A DNA stretch of 64,000 nucleotides from JBCBSK01 sp965250105. Lineage in GTDB: Bacteria; Pseudomonadota; Alphaproteobacteria; Rhizobiales; Tepidamorphaceae. The translations under genes and the position numbers were made by a program. The notes under the pieces were generated by a model. It was given only the letters and a program-made list of their open reading frames with translations. It did no database searches and had not been told where the DNA came from. Shown one piece after another: positions 1 to 8,941 of this stretch; the stretch's first letter is position 1, and each line of letters opens with the position of its first letter. The DNA is taken from NCBI GenBank assembly GCA_965250105.1, contig OZ252290.1, forward strand, positions 682,001 through 746,000. Direction: 5' to 3'.

Positions 1-963
<963 letters not shown>

Positions 964-1052
964 GGTTCAATCCTCGTTCGTTTCTGATCCGGCGCCGCAT
1001 CGGCGGACCGGTGCGTTCCGCGAACGCCGTTCGGCATCTGGCAGCGCGCAAC

Positions 1053-1079
1053 AAAAAAGGGGCCTCCGAGAAGCCCCTT
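1053..1079 (-). terminator. Attenuator terminator hairpin upstream of ilvI
   Basis: On the minus strand a 7-bp stem (AAGGGGC with GCCCCTT, plus-strand 1057-1063 and 1073-1079) is followed directly by six T. This is a textbook intrinsic terminator, but it lies upstream of ilvI and downstream of a leader ORF, the place of an attenuator. A second GGCCGGC/GCCGGCC hairpin at about 1099-1118 lies between the leader ORF and the terminator and could act as the alternative or pause structure. Confidence 0.75.
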
Positions 1080-1120
1080 GTCGCGCGCCGTCGTCCAGGC
1101 CGGCTGTCATGCCGGCCCGC

Positions 1121-1156
1121 CTAGGCGCGCCCTCCTACAAGAATGGTAACAAACAT
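1121..1156 (-). CDS. Putative ilv leader peptide (11 aa)
   Basis: A minus-strand ORF from ATG (1154-1156) to TAG (1121-1123) encodes MFVTILVGGRA. It has Val, Ile, Leu and Val in a five-residue stretch, encoded by gtt, att, ctt and gta, codons that are uncommon in this GC-rich sequence. It lies between a sigma-70-like promoter (1198-1226) and a terminator (1053-1079) just upstream of ilvI. Together these fit ribosome-mediated transcription attenuation: stalling at uncharged Val/Ile/Leu codons would prevent the terminator from forming. The ribosome-binding site is weak (GGAG about 15 nt upstream). Translation is inferred, not shown. A competing out-of-frame ATG lies 24 nt upstream. Confidence 0.65.
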   Translation of the reverse strand: MFVTILVGGRA

Positions 1157-1197
1157 GCGCGCCACGGCGCTTCTCCGTCATCTTGTTTCGCGGCCGG

Positions 1198-1226
1198 ACG
1201 ATAGGGGAGCTTCGCGGGACCGTCAA
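1198..1226 (-). promoter_or_regulatory. Probable promoter of the ilv leader transcript
   Basis: Read on the minus strand: TTGACG (1221-1226), a 17-bp spacer, then TATCGT (1198-1203). Transcription would start near 1190, about 35 nt before the leader peptide. The stretch 964-1302 contains no other gene: it holds this promoter, the leader ORF and the attenuator. Confidence 0.6.
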
Positions 1227-1302
1227 GCGCCTTTCGGCGGCCGAATGACCGGCCGGTTTCAATGGCCCCGCTCGGCTGGTCCCGTCTGAAAAGTCGCAAC
1301 GG

Positions 1303-2256
1303 TCATGACGGCACGACGCGCCGCCAGTCGGGGAACTGATTGCGGAACCAGGTGCCCTGGCGCTTGGCATATTGCCGGGTCTCGGTGACGGTCCGGCCGG
1401 CGGCTTCGTCGAGCGAGATCTCGCCCCTGAGATAAGCGGCCAGCGGGCGCACGCCATGGGCGCGGGCGGCGGGCCGGTCTTCGGGAACATCGAGCGCCAT
1501 GAAGGCGCGCACCTCGTCGAGCACGTCCGCCTGGAGCATCGCCTGGAACCGGTCGGCGATGCGCTGACGCAAAGAATCGCGCTCCGGCGCCAGCACGATG
1601 CGCTCGACGCCCTCGGCGGGCAGGACCGGTACCGGCGGCACCTTCTGCCAGTCGGCGAGCGACCGTCCGGTCGCCTCGACCACTTCGAGCGCGCGCAGGA
1701 TGCGCTGGCGATCGCCCGGCTCAAGCCTGGCCGCCATCGCGGGATCGCGATCCCGCAACTCGTCAAAAAGCGCCTCCGGCGGTGCGCCCGCCATCCGGTC
1801 GCGCAAGCTCGCGCGGATCCGGTCGGGGATATCGGGAATGGGCGACAGCCCGATCAGCAAGGCGGAGAAATAGAGCCCCGTGCCGCCGGCGACGATCGGG
1901 ACCAGTCCGCGTGCCTCGCAATCGGCTAGCGCGACCTTGACGTCATCGAGCCATCCGCCGACCGAATAGGCCGTCATCGCCGGCACATGGCCATAGAGGC
2001 GATGCGGCACGCGGGCTTCCTCCGCCGGGGTCGGCCGCGCCGTCAGGATCCGCAGGTCGCGATAGACCTGCATGGAATCGGCATTGATCACCGCCCCGCC
2101 GAGGCGTTCGGCGAGGCGCAGCGCCAGCGCGCTCTTGCCGCTCGCGGTCGGACCTGCGATCAGAATGGCCCGTGGTCGATCCGCGCCAAGAGGCCCGATC
2201 GCCGCGATCGGGTCGTCGCCCGCTCCATCCTCGTCTCGCTCACCGGTCGGACGCAT
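1303..2256 (-). CDS. miaA: tRNA dimethylallyltransferase MiaA
   Basis: The enzyme transfers a dimethylallyl group to N6 of A37 in tRNAs reading UNN codons, the first step of ms2i6A synthesis, and supports translational fidelity. The 317 residues match the usual length. The P-loop GPTASGKS lies at residues 35-42, followed by the INADSMQVYRDL motif and, further on, a GGTGLYFSALLIGL segment, all typical of IPP transferases. The in-frame region continues upstream to 2832, but that part is the antisense shadow of serB. The only ATG close before the P-loop is at 2254-2256, with weak GAGAGC/AAGG ribosome-binding matches. This start codon overlaps the start of serB on the other strand (shared CATG). 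The 3' end faces the ilv promoter. Confidence 0.95.
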   Translation of the reverse strand: MRPTGERDEDGAGDDPIAAIGPLGADRPRAILIAGPTASGKSALALRLAERLGGAVINADSMQVYRDLRILTARPTPAEEARVPHRLYGHVPAMTAYSVGGWLDDVKVALADCEARGLVPIVAGGTGLYFSALLIGLSPIPDIPDRIRASLRDRMAGAPPEALFDELRDRDPAMAARLEPGDRQRILRALEVVEATGRSLADWQKVPPVPVLPAEGVERIVLAPERDSLRQRIADRFQAMLQADVLDEVRAFMALDVPEDRPAARAHGVRPLAAYLRGEISLDEAAGRTVTETRQYAKRQGTWFRNQFPDWRRVVPS

Positions 2257-3154
2257 GCCGCATCGCCTTGCTCTCAGTCTCATCGCCGCGCCGGGCTCGG
2301 ACGCACTCTCGGGCCGCGAGATCGCGGCGGCCGCCACGCTGTTCGGCCAGCCCGCCGAGGCCGGCCGCTGGCTCGCGCCGGGGCATGCCTGGACGCTGCC
2401 CCTCGACGCGGACGCGGCCGAGGCGTCCCGGCGCCTCGACGATCTCCGCGAGGCCATGGCGCAGGCGCCGGTCGACGTCAACATCGCCACAGCGCCGCTG
2501 CGCAAGCGGATCTTCGTCGCCGACATGGATTCGACGATCATCGAACAGGAATGCGTGGACGAACTGGCCGCCATGGTCGGGCTCAAGGACCAGGTCTCGG
2601 ACATCACCGAGCGCGCCATGCGCGGCGAGCTCGCCTTCGAACCAGCCCTGCGCGAGCGCGTCGCGCTGTTGGCCGGGCTCGATCTGTCGGCGATCGACCG
2701 GCTGCTGGCCGAGACCATAACGCTGACACCGGGCGCGCGCGCAGCCGTCCAGACCATGCGCGCCCATGGCGCGGTCACGGCACTCGTCTCCGGCGGCTTC
2801 ACGCTGTTCACCGGACCCGTCGCCCGGCGCACCGGCTTTCACGTCAACCACGCCAACAGGCTCGCCACGAAGGATGGCACGCTGACCGGCGAGATCCTGC
2901 CGCCGATCCTCGGACGCGAGACCAAGCGCACCCTGCTTCTCGCCCTGGCCAGCGAGAACCGCGTCCCGCCCGCCCTGACGCTGGCCGTCGGCGACGGCGC
3001 CAACGATCTCGGCATGATCCAGACGGCCGGCCTCGGGGTGGCGTTCCGTGCCAAGCCGGCGGTGGCCGCGGCCGCCCAGGCGCGGATAGACCATGGCGAC
3101 CTGACGGCGCTCCTGTTCCTGCAGGGCTATAGCGCGGACGAGTTCGTCGGCTGA
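2255..3154 (+). CDS. serB: Phosphoserine phosphatase SerB
   Basis: A HAD-superfamily enzyme that dephosphorylates O-phosphoserine in the last step of serine synthesis. The 299-residue protein has an N-terminal ACT-like region of about 80 residues, then the HAD nucleophile motif ADMDST (Asp90 nucleophile, Asp92 acid/base). Further on are motif II in LVSGGFT and motif III/IV in VGDGANDLGM. The start was taken at ATG 2255 because upstream in-frame codons lie inside miaA on the other strand. No strong Shine-Dalgarno precedes it. Start codons of serB and miaA overlap by two bases, so a serB promoter must lie inside the miaA coding region, or the RNA is nearly leaderless. It ends convergently with the Deg protease gene, with 67 bp between and no obvious hairpin. 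Confidence 0.95.
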   Translation: MPHRLALSLIAAPGSDALSGREIAAAATLFGQPAEAGRWLAPGHAWTLPLDADAAEASRRLDDLREAMAQAPVDVNIATAPLRKRIFVADMDSTIIEQECVDELAAMVGLKDQVSDITERAMRGELAFEPALRERVALLAGLDLSAIDRLLAETITLTPGARAAVQTMRAHGAVTALVSGGFTLFTGPVARRTGFHVNHANRLATKDGTLTGEILPPILGRETKRTLLLALASENRVPPALTLAVGDGANDLGMIQTAGLGVAFRAKPAVAAAAQARIDHGDLTALLFLQGYSADEFVG

Positions 3155-3221
3155 TTCAGCAACCCGTTCAGCAATCCGCGACGGTTGCGCGGGCTAGGCG
3201 AGGCGCAGCGGATGAGCCGGG

Positions 3222-4769
3222 CTATTCGATCGACATCACCACGAAGCGGTGATCGCCGCCCGGACTGATCACCAGGAAGAGCGCATTGCTGCGGCCGCGC
3301 TCGATGAGATCGTCAATCGCCTCGACGAGATCGGCGGGGCTGCGCACCTCGTCCTGCGCCACTTCGGCGATGACGTCGCCCGGCTCGATCGAGCGCGAGG
3401 CCGCCGAGCCGTCTTCGTCGACCTCGGTGACGACCACGCCCTCGACATCCTCGGCGAGGTCATAGTCCTCGCGCAGCGCTTGGGTCAGCTCGGACACGGT
3501 GACGCCGAGCGCATCGATCATCGCCGTCTCGGCTTCCGAGGTGTCGGATGCCGCCACGGGCTCCTGCGCCTCGTTCTCGATCAGGCGCTCGATCGTCACT
3601 TGAAGCGTCATCCGCTCGCCGACACGGTAGAGCACGACATCGACCGTCTTGCCGACGGGCGTATCGGCGACGGTGCGCGACAAATCGCGCGTGCCGTCGA
3701 TTTCCTGGCCGTCGAATTCGACGATCACGTCGCCGGGTTCGAGGCCGCCGCGCTCGGCCGGGCTGTCCGGCCGCACGCCGGCGACGAGCGCGCCCGTCGT
3801 GCCCGACAGTTCGAGGCTTTCGGCGATGTCCTCGGTGACTTCCTGGATGGTGACGCCGAGCCAGCCGCGCCGTGTCTCGCCGAATTCGCGCAGCTGGTCG
3901 ATGACACCAACGGCAATCTCGGTGGGGATGGCGAAACCGAGCCCGATCGACCCGCCCGATGGCGAGATGATCGCGGTGTTGATGCCGACAACCTCGCCGT
4001 CGAGATTGAACAGCGGGCCGCCCGAATTGCCGCGATTGATGGCCGCGTCGGTTTGGATGAAGCTGTCATAGGGGCCGGCATTGATGTCGCGGTTCATCGC
4101 CGACACGATGCCGGTGGTGACCGAGCCACCAAGCCCGAAGGGGTTGCCGATGGCCAGCACCCACTGGCCGACGCGTAGCGCGGTGGAATCGCCGAACGGC
4201 ACCGCCGGCAGCGGCGTCGGGCTGTCGACCTTCAGGACCGCGAGATCGGTCGTCGGGTCGGTGCCAAGCAACTCGGCGGTCAGCGTCGTGCCATCGGTGA
4301 AGGTGACCTCGATCTCGTCGGCTTCGGCGATGACGTGGTTATTGGTGACGATGGTGCCGTCGGGGTCGATGACGAAGCCGGAGCCGAGCGAACTGACCCG
4401 GCGCGGCCGGTCACTGCGCTGGTTGCGCTCGAAGAATTCGCGGAAGAAATCCTCGAAGGGCGAGCCTTCCGGCACTTCCGGCATCGGCACGCTGTCGCCG
4501 CCATCGACCACCTGGGTGGTCGAGATGTTGACGACCGATTCGAGCAGGACCGGCGCCAGTTCCTCGATATCCTCGAGCCCGCGCGTCTGCGACGCCGCCG
4601 GGCCGGACCAGACAAGCGCCAGCAGGACGATCAGACCGGTCATCGCGGCCAGAAGCCAAGACGTTCGGCCGGAAGCGCCGTCGAACCGGACGGCCCGCGC
4701 GCGAGACCGCCAGGCGACGGACGACCTCTCCAGCGATTGCGGGCGTGCGCGCTCGACACCTGACGTCAT
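3222..4769 (-). CDS. Periplasmic serine protease, DegP/HtrA (Do) family
   Basis: A trypsin-like protease/chaperone of the Do family that degrades or refolds damaged envelope proteins. The N-terminus has a basic stretch and one hydrophobic segment (about residues 36-58) ending near ASQT, a signal peptide or anchor. The catalytic triad is visible as NNHVIA (His145), TTDLAVLK (Asp175) and GNSGGPLF (Ser249), followed by two PDZ domains. The second PDZ comes after an acidic linker at about residues 400-425. Three ATGs run in tandem at 4767-4775 directly behind GGAGGA; the third (4769) gives the best spacing and was chosen, 515 residues. It is the last gene of the hflK-hflC-DUF2065 block, although 198 bp separate it, enough for its own promoter. 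DegP versus DegQ/MucD naming is not settled by sequence alone. Confidence 0.92.
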   Translation of the reverse strand: MTSGVERARPQSLERSSVAWRSRARAVRFDGASGRTSWLLAAMTGLIVLLALVWSGPAASQTRGLEDIEELAPVLLESVVNISTTQVVDGGDSVPMPEVPEGSPFEDFFREFFERNQRSDRPRRVSSLGSGFVIDPDGTIVTNNHVIAEADEIEVTFTDGTTLTAELLGTDPTTDLAVLKVDSPTPLPAVPFGDSTALRVGQWVLAIGNPFGLGGSVTTGIVSAMNRDINAGPYDSFIQTDAAINRGNSGGPLFNLDGEVVGINTAIISPSGGSIGLGFAIPTEIAVGVIDQLREFGETRRGWLGVTIQEVTEDIAESLELSGTTGALVAGVRPDSPAERGGLEPGDVIVEFDGQEIDGTRDLSRTVADTPVGKTVDVVLYRVGERMTLQVTIERLIENEAQEPVAASDTSEAETAMIDALGVTVSELTQALREDYDLAEDVEGVVVTEVDEDGSAASRSIEPGDVIAEVAQDEVRSPADLVEAIDDLIERGRSNALFLVISPGGDHRFVVMSIE

Positions 4770-4973
4770 CATCATTCCTCCGGCTGCGGTCGCGATCGGT
4801 TCGTTCCTTGGATTGCCGAGCCTAGATCAGGATCCGCGTGTCGGAAACCGGCCTGTCGAAAAGGTGAACGGGATCTTGTGCCGGAAGCTGTGCCCGCGAC
4901 CTTGTTCCGAGGGTCTCTCCCGAGGCGCCCGTCCCGAACGATCCGTCTCACGGCATGATCCGACCGAAAGCGG

Positions 4974-5165
4974 TCAGGCCACCCGGCGCACGATCCAGAC
5001 GATCAACACGCCGAGGGTAATCGCGACGAGGCCGCCGAGGCGCAGGGCCTGCGGCGACAGGGTGCCGATCGACATCAGCATGCGTTTCACGGCGTCCGGC
5101 GCCAGCGCATAGGCCAGGCCCTCGATCACGAGGACCAGGCCCAGCGCCACCACGAGATCGCTCAT
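4974..5165 (-). CDS. Small membrane protein, DUF2065 (YjeT-like)
   Basis: A 63-residue protein with two predicted membrane helices (about residues 4-24 and 42-60) joined by a short basic loop with VKRML. Size, layout and position right behind hflC match the DUF2065/YjeT family, which commonly follows hflKC in proteobacteria. Its function is unknown; a link to HflKC-FtsH is an inference from gene order. It starts 10 bp after the hflC stop, so it is almost certainly in the same operon. Confidence 0.85.
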   Translation of the reverse strand: MSDLVVALGLVLVIEGLAYALAPDAVKRMLMSIGTLSPQALRLGGLVAITLGVLIVWIVRRVA

Positions 5166-5175
5166 GCCAGCCGGA

Positions 5176-6105
5176 TCACTCCGCCGGCTGGAACGCCACG
5201 CCGTTGCCCGGCTCCGCCACCGGCGCCTGCGGAATGATGCCAGCCGAATTGCCGAAGAAGCGGAAGAACTCCGAGTCCGGCGTCAGCACCATCTGCGTGC
5301 CATCACCGCGCAGACCCGCTTCATAGGCGAGCATCGAGCGATAGAAGGCGTAGAACTCCGGATCGCGGCCATAGGCCTCGGCGAAGATCGCCGTGCGCGC
5401 GGCATCGCCATCGCCTCGGATCTGCTGCGATTCGCGTTCCGCCTCGGCGCGGATGACGATGGCGTCGCGATCGGCGCGCGAGGTGATGCGGCGGGCCGCT
5501 TCCTCACCCTGGGCGCGGATCTGGGCCGCCTCCTGCTGGCGTTCGGTCTGCATGCGCTGGAACACCGCCTGGCTGTTGGCCTCCGGCAGATCGGCGCGCC
5601 GGATACGGACGTCGACGACCTCGATGCCGAAGCGTTCGGCCTCGCGGTTCAGATCGGCCGAGATCCGCTCCATCAGTTCGGGCCGGTCGTCGCGCACGAT
5701 CGAGGTGAAGGTCGCCTCGGCGAGCACGCGGCGCAGCGCACCGTTCAGGATGACCGACAGGCGCGCATTGGCCTGTTCGACGGTCCGGGCCGACTGATAG
5801 AAGTCGAGCGGTTCGACGATCCGGTAGCGCGCATAGGCATCGACCAGAAGCCGCTTCTGGTCCGACGCGATGATTTCCTGAACCGGCGCGTCGAGCGCGA
5901 GAATGCGCTTGTCGAAATAGATGACGTTCTGGATGAACGGCATCTTGACCTTGAGGCCGGGCTCGCGGATCGCGGCGCCGCGCACCTCACCGAATTGCAG
6001 GACCAGGGCCTGCTGGGTCTGATAGACCGTGAACAGCGCATTATAGGCTACGAATGCGCCAAGGCCGATCAGGACGAGAATGCCACCTAGAATGGATTTG
6101 CGCAT
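5176..6105 (-). CDS. hflC: FtsH protease modulator HflC
   Basis: An SPFH/band-7 protein that forms, with HflK, a large membrane cage around the FtsH protease and limits its access to membrane substrates. The 309 residues show an N-terminal membrane anchor (about residues 5-24), the SPFH domain with YQTQQALVLQFGEVRG, and a long charged helical segment rich in RAQGEEAARR-type residues that forms the coiled-coil wall. A C-terminal hydrophobic stretch (FYAFYRSMLAYEAGL) and a Pro-rich tail follow. The start codon overlaps the hflK stop (TGATG), indicating translational coupling. Confidence 0.95.
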   Translation of the reverse strand: MRKSILGGILVLIGLGAFVAYNALFTVYQTQQALVLQFGEVRGAAIREPGLKVKMPFIQNVIYFDKRILALDAPVQEIIASDQKRLLVDAYARYRIVEPLDFYQSARTVEQANARLSVILNGALRRVLAEATFTSIVRDDRPELMERISADLNREAERFGIEVVDVRIRRADLPEANSQAVFQRMQTERQQEAAQIRAQGEEAARRITSRADRDAIVIRAEAERESQQIRGDGDAARTAIFAEAYGRDPEFYAFYRSMLAYEAGLRGDGTQMVLTPDSEFFRFFGNSAGIIPQAPVAEPGNGVAFQPAE

Positions 6106-7259
6106 CAGTTGGCTCCTGCGCTGCGACGGTTGAGTTCGTTCAACGGCAGATAGGGCACGACACCAGTGCCGCCGCCGACGCCTTCGTCGATGATGACCTT
6201 CTCCATGTCGCCGAAGACGCGTTCCATGGTCTCAAGGAAGATGCGCTGCCGGGTGACCTCGGGTGACTGGATGTATTCGTCATAGATCTTGACGAAGCGG
6301 TCGGCCTGACCCTCGGCTTCCGCGATGGTGCGGTCGCGATAGGCATTGGCTTCCTCGATGATCCGCGCCGCTTCACCACGGGCCTGCGGCACGACGCGGT
6401 TGGCGTAGGCCTGGGCCTCGTTGACCGCGCGCTCCTCGTCGGCGCGGGCGGCCTGGACGTCGCGGAAGGCGTCGATGACGGCCGCCGGCGGGTCGGTCTG
6501 CTGCATGTTGACCGAGGTGATCAACACGCCGGCCTGATAATCGTCGAGCACGCTCTGCATGAGTTCGCGAACCGAGATTTCGGTCTGCTCGCGCTGGGTC
6601 AGGACCGATTGCAGGTTCTGACGGCCGACGACTTCGCGCATCGCGCTCTCGGCCACCGCCTTCACCGCGGTTTCCGGGTTCTGCACGTTGAACAAGAAGT
6701 TCTCGGCATCGGCGATCTGCCAGATCACGGAGAAGTCGATGTCGACGATGTTTTCGTCACCGGTCAGCATCAGGCTTTCCTCGGGCACGTCGCGGCCAGC
6801 GGGCCCGCGCCCGTCGACCGAGGAGGTGATGCCGACATTGATCTGGTTCTGCGTCGTGACCTTGGGCGTCAGCACGGTCTCGATCGGCCAGGGAAGATGG
6901 TAGTTCAGGCCCGGATCGGTCTGTTCGGAGAAGGCGCCGAACCGCAGGACGACACCTTGTTCGTCGGGCTGGACGCGGTAGAAGCCGCTGGCCAGCCAGA
7001 CCGCGACCAGGATCAGGACGCCGATCGCGGCCGTCTTGGGGCCGATGCCACCGCCGCCGGATCCACCGCCACCGCCGCCACCGGGAATGATGTTCTTCAG
7101 CCGGTCCTGGCTGCGGCGCAGGATTTCCTCAAGATCGGGCGTCTGTCCGCCGCCACCGCCGCCGGGGCCGCCGCTCGGACCGCCCTGCGGGGCATTGCCC
7201 CATGGGCCGCCGCCATTGCCGCCGCGCCAGCCGCCGCCGCCCTGATTGCTCCAAGGCAT
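6105..7259 (-). CDS. hflK: FtsH protease modulator HflK
   Basis: The partner of HflC in the membrane complex that regulates FtsH. The 384 residues begin with a Gly/Trp/Pro-rich cytoplasmic tail of about 70 residues, interrupted by a helical segment LEEILRRSQDRLKNI. Then come one membrane helix (about residues 75-93) and the SPFH domain opening with YRVQPDEQGVVLRFGAF. A long Ala/Glu/Arg helical region (RADEERAVNEAQAYANR) follows. The Gly-rich tail is typical of HflK but is unusually dense here. The ATG at 7259 has GAGGAGAG just upstream. The 173 bp before it, up to folA, has no convincing promoter, so the block may be read from folA or from a weak local promoter. Confidence 0.95.
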   Translation of the reverse strand: MPWSNQGGGGWRGGNGGGPWGNAPQGGPSGGPGGGGGGQTPDLEEILRRSQDRLKNIIPGGGGGGGSGGGGIGPKTAAIGVLILVAVWLASGFYRVQPDEQGVVLRFGAFSEQTDPGLNYHLPWPIETVLTPKVTTQNQINVGITSSVDGRGPAGRDVPEESLMLTGDENIVDIDFSVIWQIADAENFLFNVQNPETAVKAVAESAMREVVGRQNLQSVLTQREQTEISVRELMQSVLDDYQAGVLITSVNMQQTDPPAAVIDAFRDVQAARADEERAVNEAQAYANRVVPQARGEAARIIEEANAYRDRTIAEAEGQADRFVKIYDEYIQSPEVTRQRIFLETMERVFGDMEKVIIDEGVGGGTGVVPYLPLNELNRRSAGAN

Positions 7260-7432
7260 GGTCTCTCCTCACATATGTTCGTTCGGCGCGAGCGATCGCG
7301 CCTTTTGGTGTGATTGGTATGTAACGTTTCGTATGCGTCTGAAAAGGGCAGATGGACCGGGCGCTGTCGATTTCCAACGGCAAAGTGCCGCATCACAAGA
7401 CCCAGCCGGCTGTCAGGACGCCGCGCTATGTC

Positions 7433-7939
7433 CTACCCGATCCGCTCATAGGTGACGAGATCGAAGGCGGCATCGTCCTTGTCGCCTTGTTCATGATGCG
7501 CGCGCGCGGTTTCGCGCCAAATCGCCGGGTCGATCGCCGGAAACCGCGTGTCACCAACCGGATCAAGCGCGACTTCGGTCACGATCAACCGGTCGGCGCG
7601 GTCGATCAGCGCCGCATAGATCGTGGCGCCACCGATCACGCAGATCTCGTCCGCCCCCATCCGTTCCGCCGCGTCGCGGGCGATTTCCAGCGCCGTGTCG
7701 GGGTCCGGCGCGCGCGTCACGCCGGGAACGGCGAATTCGGCGTCCCCGGTCACGACGATGTTATCGCGTCCGTCGAGCGGCTTGCCGATCGAGGCGAAGG
7801 TCTTGCGACCCATGACGAGCGGCTTGCCCATGGTCATCTCGCGGAACAGCTTCATGTCCGATCTGAGCCGCCAGGGCAGTCCGTTGTCGCGGCCGATGAC
7901 GCCGTTGCGGGCGATGGCAACGACGAGGACGATCTCCAT
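7433..7939 (-). CDS. folA: Dihydrofolate reductase
   Basis: NADPH-dependent reduction of dihydrofolate to tetrahydrofolate, recycling the cofactor spent by thymidylate synthase next door. The protein has 168 residues from ATG 7939, which has GAGGAGC about 8 nt upstream; an in-frame start at 7966 has no such site. Typical motifs are VVAIARNGVIGRDNGLPWRL near the N-terminus (substrate loop with the catalytic acidic residue in the LPW-R-L-SD-M region), GRKTFASIG, and the NADPH-binding VIGGATIYAAL. The gene lies 50 bp downstream of thyA on the same strand, the standard thyA-folA pair. Confidence 0.95.
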   Translation of the reverse strand: MEIVLVVAIARNGVIGRDNGLPWRLRSDMKLFREMTMGKPLVMGRKTFASIGKPLDGRDNIVVTGDAEFAVPGVTRAPDPDTALEIARDAAERMGADEICVIGGATIYAALIDRADRLIVTEVALDPVGDTRFPAIDPAIWRETARAHHEQGDKDDAAFDLVTYERIG

Positions 7940-7988
7940 GGCTTGCTCCTCGGCCGCGCGCCTCACCCGGCGAACGGCACGGGCCGGC

Positions 7989-8801
7989 TCATACCGCCAC
8001 CGGCGCCTTGATATGCGGATGCGGGTTGTAGCCTTCGAGCGCGAAATCCTCGTAGACGAAGCCGAAGAGATCGGTGACGGCCGGGTTCAAATGCATGACC
8101 GGCAGCGGGCGCGGCGCGCGGGTCAGTTGCTCGCGCGCCTGGTCGACATGGTTCAGATAGAGATGGGCGTCGCCAAAGGAATGGACGAAATCGCCGGCTT
8201 CGAGCCCGGTCACCTGGGCCACCATCATCGTCAACAGCGCATACGAGGCGATATTGAAGGGCACGCCGAGGAAGACATCCGCCGAGCGCTGATACAGCTG
8301 GCAGGACAGCCGGCGCCGTCCCGATCGGCCGATGCCGCCGACATGGAACTGGAACAGGCAGTGGCATGGCGCCAGCGCCATGCGGTCGAGATCGGCCACG
8401 TTCCAGGCCGACACGACGAGCCGCCGCGAATCCGGATTGCGGCGGATCTCGTCGACGAGCCACGTCATCTGGTCGATCGCGCTGCCATCGGCCGACGGCC
8501 AGGACCGCCATTGCCGGCCATAGACCGGGCCGAGATCGCCCGACGCATCGGCCCATTCATCCCAGATCGAGACGCCGTTTTCATTGAGATAGGCGATATT
8601 GGTGTCGCCGTTCAGGAACCATAGAAGTTCGTGCACGATCGATTTCAGATGCAGCTTCTTGGTGGTGACGAGCGGAAAGCCGTCCGCCAGATCGAACCGC
8701 ATCTGATGGCCGAACACGCTGAGCGTGCCGGTGCCGGTACGGTCGTTCTTCTCGACGCCCTCGTCGAGAATGCGTTGCAACAGGTCGTGATAGGTCTTCA
8801 T
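7989..8801 (-). CDS. thyA: Thymidylate synthase ThyA
   Basis: Converts dUMP and methylene-tetrahydrofolate to dTMP and dihydrofolate. The 270-residue protein carries the catalytic cysteine Cys146 in LAPCHCLFQF, the dUMP-binding CQLYQRSADVFLG segment and the C-terminal KAPVAV. It is about six residues longer than the E. coli enzyme (264). The extra residues lie in the loop after QFHV (about residues 154-163, GGIGRSGRRR), where most homologues have a short turn such as VADGK. The insertion is in frame and the flanks are intact, so the enzyme should be active. It forms a unit with folA. Confidence 0.96.
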   Translation of the reverse strand: MKTYHDLLQRILDEGVEKNDRTGTGTLSVFGHQMRFDLADGFPLVTTKKLHLKSIVHELLWFLNGDTNIAYLNENGVSIWDEWADASGDLGPVYGRQWRSWPSADGSAIDQMTWLVDEIRRNPDSRRLVVSAWNVADLDRMALAPCHCLFQFHVGGIGRSGRRRLSCQLYQRSADVFLGVPFNIASYALLTMMVAQVTGLEAGDFVHSFGDAHLYLNHVDQAREQLTRAPRPLPVMHLNPAVTDLFGFVYEDFALEGYNPHPHIKAPVAV

Positions 8802-8941
8802 GGCGCACCGTCATGGCCGTCGGCGGCGCTGTCGCGTCCCGATCGCGTGCTGGCCGTCCAAGGCCCAGTCGACAGGACTATGTCGATTCTGGCAAGCGCG
8901 CCGATGCGCCCGCTCACAAGCCATTGGGGGCGGCGGGCGCG

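Noticed and set aside
1107..1178. 24-codon alternative leader frame MTEKRRGAHVCYHSC...
   Set aside because: It overlaps the Val/Ile/Leu leader in another frame, is not rich in branched-chain residues and has no better start signal.
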